From positions 1 to 7,951 of the forward strand of contig SYNW01000008.1 in NCBI GenBank assembly GCA_005805045.1: a stretch of 7,951 nt of DNA. Direction: 5' to 3'. The notes under the pieces were generated by a model. It saw nothing but the letters and a program-made list of their open reading frames with translations, made no database searches and was not told where the DNA came from. A program made the position numbers and the translations under genes. The stretch is from Actinomycetota bacterium (GTDB lineage: Bacteria > Actinomycetota > Acidimicrobiia > Acidimicrobiales > Ilumatobacteraceae). Of the stretch, positions 5,721 through 7,951 are shown one piece after another; the first letter of the stretch is position 1; each line of letters begins with the position of its first letter.

Positions 5721-5736
5721 TTCATCAAAACCCATC

Positions 5737-5742
5737 GGAGGG
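5737..5742 (+). promoter_or_regulatory. Strong Shine-Dalgarno fixing the TTG start of fbiC
   Basis: GGAGGG lies five bases upstream of TTG 5748. It is the best ribosome binding site in the window and supports TTG 5748 as the start, rather than TTG 5805 or ATG 5808 in the same frame, which lack one. The frame is closed upstream by TAG 5718. Confidence 0.8.
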
Positions 5743-5747
5743 TCAAG

Positions 5748-7951
5748 TTGCCTGAGAGCCGTCGCGCGTCGTCTTCGTCGTTAATTTCGCAATCAACTTC
5801 TGAATTGATGCAATGCGCCAAAAAAATTCGGGACGAGGCGTTTGGCAGTCGAATTACATTTTCGCCGAAAGTGTTCATACCTCTGACAATGCTGTGTCGC
5901 GACAAATGCGGATACTGCACTTTCGCCCAGCCACCAGCCCGCTTGGAAAATCCTTACCTGTCACCAGAGCAGGTTCTTGAGATCGCTAAACAGGGTGCTA
6001 AGGCTGGTTGCCACGAAGCGTTGTTCACGCTCGGCGAACGACCAGAGTTGCGCTACGAAATCGCCCGCGACTGGTTGAAGCAAAATAATTACGACAGCAC
6101 CGTGCACTATCTGCACGACATGGCGGCGCTAGTTCTCAAAGAAACTGGATTATTGCCACACGCAAATGCTGGAGCGTTGTATCGCGATGAGTTGGCGATG
6201 TTGCGCCGCGTCTCGCCATCACAAGGCATGATGATCGAAACTTTGCGCGACGACTTGGATTGCCATCGTGGCGCGCCAGACAAACAGCCGCAACGTCGAC
6301 TCGACACGTTGAATTTTGCCGGTGAATTGAACATTGCGTTCACGACGGGCATTTTGGTCGGTATCGGCGAGACCCGCCAAGATCGCATCGACGCACTCGA
6401 AGCGATCGCCGCATCGCACTTGAAACATGGTCACATTCAAGAAGTGATCGTGCAAAATTTTTTGCCGAAACCTCTGACGATAATGCAGCGCGAAAAATCA
6501 TGCCCGCAAGACGAATACCTGTGGTCAATCGCCGCGGCGCGAATGATTTTGCCGCCTGAAATTCACTTGCAGGCCCCGCCAAATCTGAGCGATGACTTCG
6601 GTGTATTGCTCGACGCGGGCATCGACGATTGGGGTGGCGTCTCGCCGGTTACGGCAGACCATGTCAACCCCGAACGCCCGTGGCCGTCGCTCGAAAATCT
6701 TCGCCTCGCGACCGAGAATCGCGAAAAGGCGCTCGCGCCGCGTCTGACGATTTATCCAGAATTCGCCGCCAATCCCAAAAAATGGCTGGACGATTCGTTG
6801 CACTTCAAAGTTCTGGATCGCAGCGATGCCGAAGATTTTGGTCGCGATGATCCAGGTCAAGTTTGGCCAGAAAAAGTAACGGCTGCTGACGTGGTGCACG
6901 ATGGTGCCGAAGTTGTCTTGATTGGCCATCGCTCGACACAGTGGTATTCGGGGGCGAACAATCCCCCACCTGTTTTGATCAGCACACTCCACGAAAACAA
7001 GACGATCGCTGGTCCAATCGCCGAAATTTTACGCGGTGTCGATTTGCAACAAGAAGTCGGGCAAAATGAAATCGTCACGCTATTTTCGGCCCGTGGCGCC
7101 GAAGTTACGGCTGTGGCGCAACTGGCCGACAGACTGCGCCAAGACACAGTCGGCGATGTGGTCACCTGGGTTCACAACCGCAATATCAACTACACGAACG
7201 TCTGCACATTCAAATGCAAGTTTTGCGGATTCTCAAAAGGACCGCTTAGTTTGAACCTGCGCGGCACGCCATATCTTCTGACTCTCGATGACATCGCCGC
7301 TCGAGCAAGCGAGGCTTGGCAACTCGGTGCCACCGAAGTCACTCTGCAAGGCGGCATCCACCCAGACTTTGACGGCGACTATTACATCGATGTCGCTCGC
7401 GCAGTCAAAACCGCCGTGCCAGGGATGCATATTCATGGTTTCACCGCCCTCGAGGTCACAGAGGGTGCAAAGAGACTTGGTGAGCCGTTATACGAATATA
7501 TTCTGCGACTCAAAAACGCAGGTTTGGCCTCTCTTCCTGGCACGGCTGCTGAAATTTTGGACGACGATGTTCGGGCGATCATCTGCCCGGACAAAATCAA
7601 CACTGAAGAATGGCTCGAGTGTCATCGTGTGGCGCACAAAGCGGGCTTGCGCTCGAATATCACGATTATGTTTGGCTCTGTTGAACACCCGCAGAGTTGG
7701 GCCAAGCACATAGTTCGCACCCGTGACTTGCAAAAAGAAACAGGTGGCTTCACCGAATTTGTCGGTTTGCCGTTCGTGCATATGGCATCACCGATTTATT
7801 TGCAGCACAAATCTCGGCGCGGTCCGACATTCAGGGAAACCATCTTGATGCACGCCATCGCCCGCATCGCGTATCACGGGTTGATCGACAACATTCAGGT
7901 TTCATGGACCAAAATTGGTCAACTTGGTGCCGCACAACTGTTGCAATCAGG
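5748..7951 (+). CDS. fbiC: FO synthase FbiC (CofG-CofH fusion), 3'-truncated by the window
   Basis: FbiC makes FO, the 5-deazaflavin core of coenzyme F420. The CofH half joins 5-amino-6-ribitylaminouracil to tyrosine, and the CofG half closes the ring; both are radical SAM enzymes. The 734 visible codons hold both halves in the usual order. The CofG half has FIPLTMLCRDKCGYCTF, with cluster cysteines C50, C54 and C57, then ALFTLGERPE, HIQEVIVQNF, QAPPNL (275-280), DWGGVSP (294-300) and HVNPERPWP (305-313). The CofH half has NRNINYTNVCTFKCKFCGF, with C486, C490 and C493, then QGGIHP (534-539), GTAAEILDDDVR (598-609) and TGGFTEFVGLPFVH (665-678). Both CxxxCxxC motifs are intact and the frame is unbroken. 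Compared with M. tuberculosis FbiC, the chain before the first cluster is shorter by about 40 residues. Roughly 80 C-terminal residues probably lie beyond the window. The start is TTG 5748. Confidence 0.95.
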   Translation, partial: MPESRRASSSSLISQSTSELMQCAKKIRDEAFGSRITFSPKVFIPLTMLCRDKCGYCTFAQPPARLENPYLSPEQVLEIAKQGAKAGCHEALFTLGERPELRYEIARDWLKQNNYDSTVHYLHDMAALVLKETGLLPHANAGALYRDELAMLRRVSPSQGMMIETLRDDLDCHRGAPDKQPQRRLDTLNFAGELNIAFTTGILVGIGETRQDRIDALEAIAASHLKHGHIQEVIVQNFLPKPLTIMQREKSCPQDEYLWSIAAARMILPPEIHLQAPPNLSDDFGVLLDAGIDDWGGVSPVTADHVNPERPWPSLENLRLATENREKALAPRLTIYPEFAANPKKWLDDSLHFKVLDRSDAEDFGRDDPGQVWPEKVTAADVVHDGAEVVLIGHRSTQWYSGANNPPPVLISTLHENKTIAGPIAEILRGVDLQQEVGQNEIVTLFSARGAEVTAVAQLADRLRQDTVGDVVTWVHNRNINYTNVCTFKCKFCGFSKGPLSLNLRGTPYLLTLDDIAARASEAWQLGATEVTLQGGIHPDFDGDYYIDVARAVKTAVPGMHIHGFTALEVTEGAKRLGEPLYEYILRLKNAGLASLPGTAAEILDDDVRAIICPDKINTEEWLECHRVAHKAGLRSNITIMFGSVEHPQSWAKHIVRTRDLQKETGGFTEFVGLPFVHMASPIYLQHKSRRGPTFRETILMHAIARIAYHGLIDNIQVSWTKIGQLGAAQLLQS

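Noticed and set aside
5576..5920. A minus-strand ORF of 114 codons across the gap before fbiC
   Set aside because: It overlaps the end of the chorismate mutase fusion and the start of fbiC, has no ribosome binding site or known motif, and the + strand signals (promoter, Shine-Dalgarno) explain the gap better.
6525..6992. A minus-strand ORF of 155 codons inside fbiC
   Set aside because: The + strand frame is intact FbiC through this segment; the minus ORF shows no family motif or start signal.

Overview
The window looks like a chromosomal segment of an actinobacterium of moderate GC content. The evidence is an FbiC-type fused FO synthase (CofG and CofH halves in one chain), the order rpsO-pnp-dapB, GTG and TTG start codons, and TANNNT-type -10 boxes. 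Acidimicrobiia (Ilumatobacter-like) is a plausible guess but cannot be shown from this sequence. Almost all of it is conserved core or cofactor metabolism. I see no phage, transposon, CRISPR array or tRNA/rRNA gene, and no gene-free stretch longer than 300 bases.

Left part (1-363): the 3' end of a thiol peroxidase gene (tpx) on the + strand converges, across 23 bases, on the minus-strand cluster.

Minus-strand cluster (4068 down to 361): rpsO (ribosomal protein S15), pnp (polynucleotide phosphorylase) and dapB (dihydrodipicolinate reductase) are read in that order. The rpsO-pnp spacer (176 bases) holds two inverted repeats whose pairing improves with G-U pairs only on the coding-strand RNA, so an RNA-level control element is likely. 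The PNPase ends in a low-complexity basic tail built from three nearly identical 45-base repeats. pnp and dapB are separated by a single base (TGA-G-ATG). The region upstream of rpsO contains hairpins, two of them mutually exclusive, that could be a leader element.

Plus-strand cluster (4259 to the end): ribE (riboflavin synthase) is followed, with overlap, by an unusual 259-residue fusion of an AroQ-type chorismate mutase domain to a VOC/HPPD-like domain. After a 143-base gap comes fbiC (FO synthase, 3' truncated by the window). The three products converge on one reaction. FbiC condenses 5-amino-6-ribitylaminouracil (5-A-RU) with tyrosine. Riboflavin synthase releases 5-A-RU as co-product, and chorismate mutase opens the route to tyrosine. 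The gap before fbiC carries a well-formed promoter, a possible leaderless 23-codon upstream ORF, and a perfect 8-base inverted repeat.

The least expected items are the chorismate mutase-VOC fusion, its place between ribE and fbiC, and the control region of fbiC.
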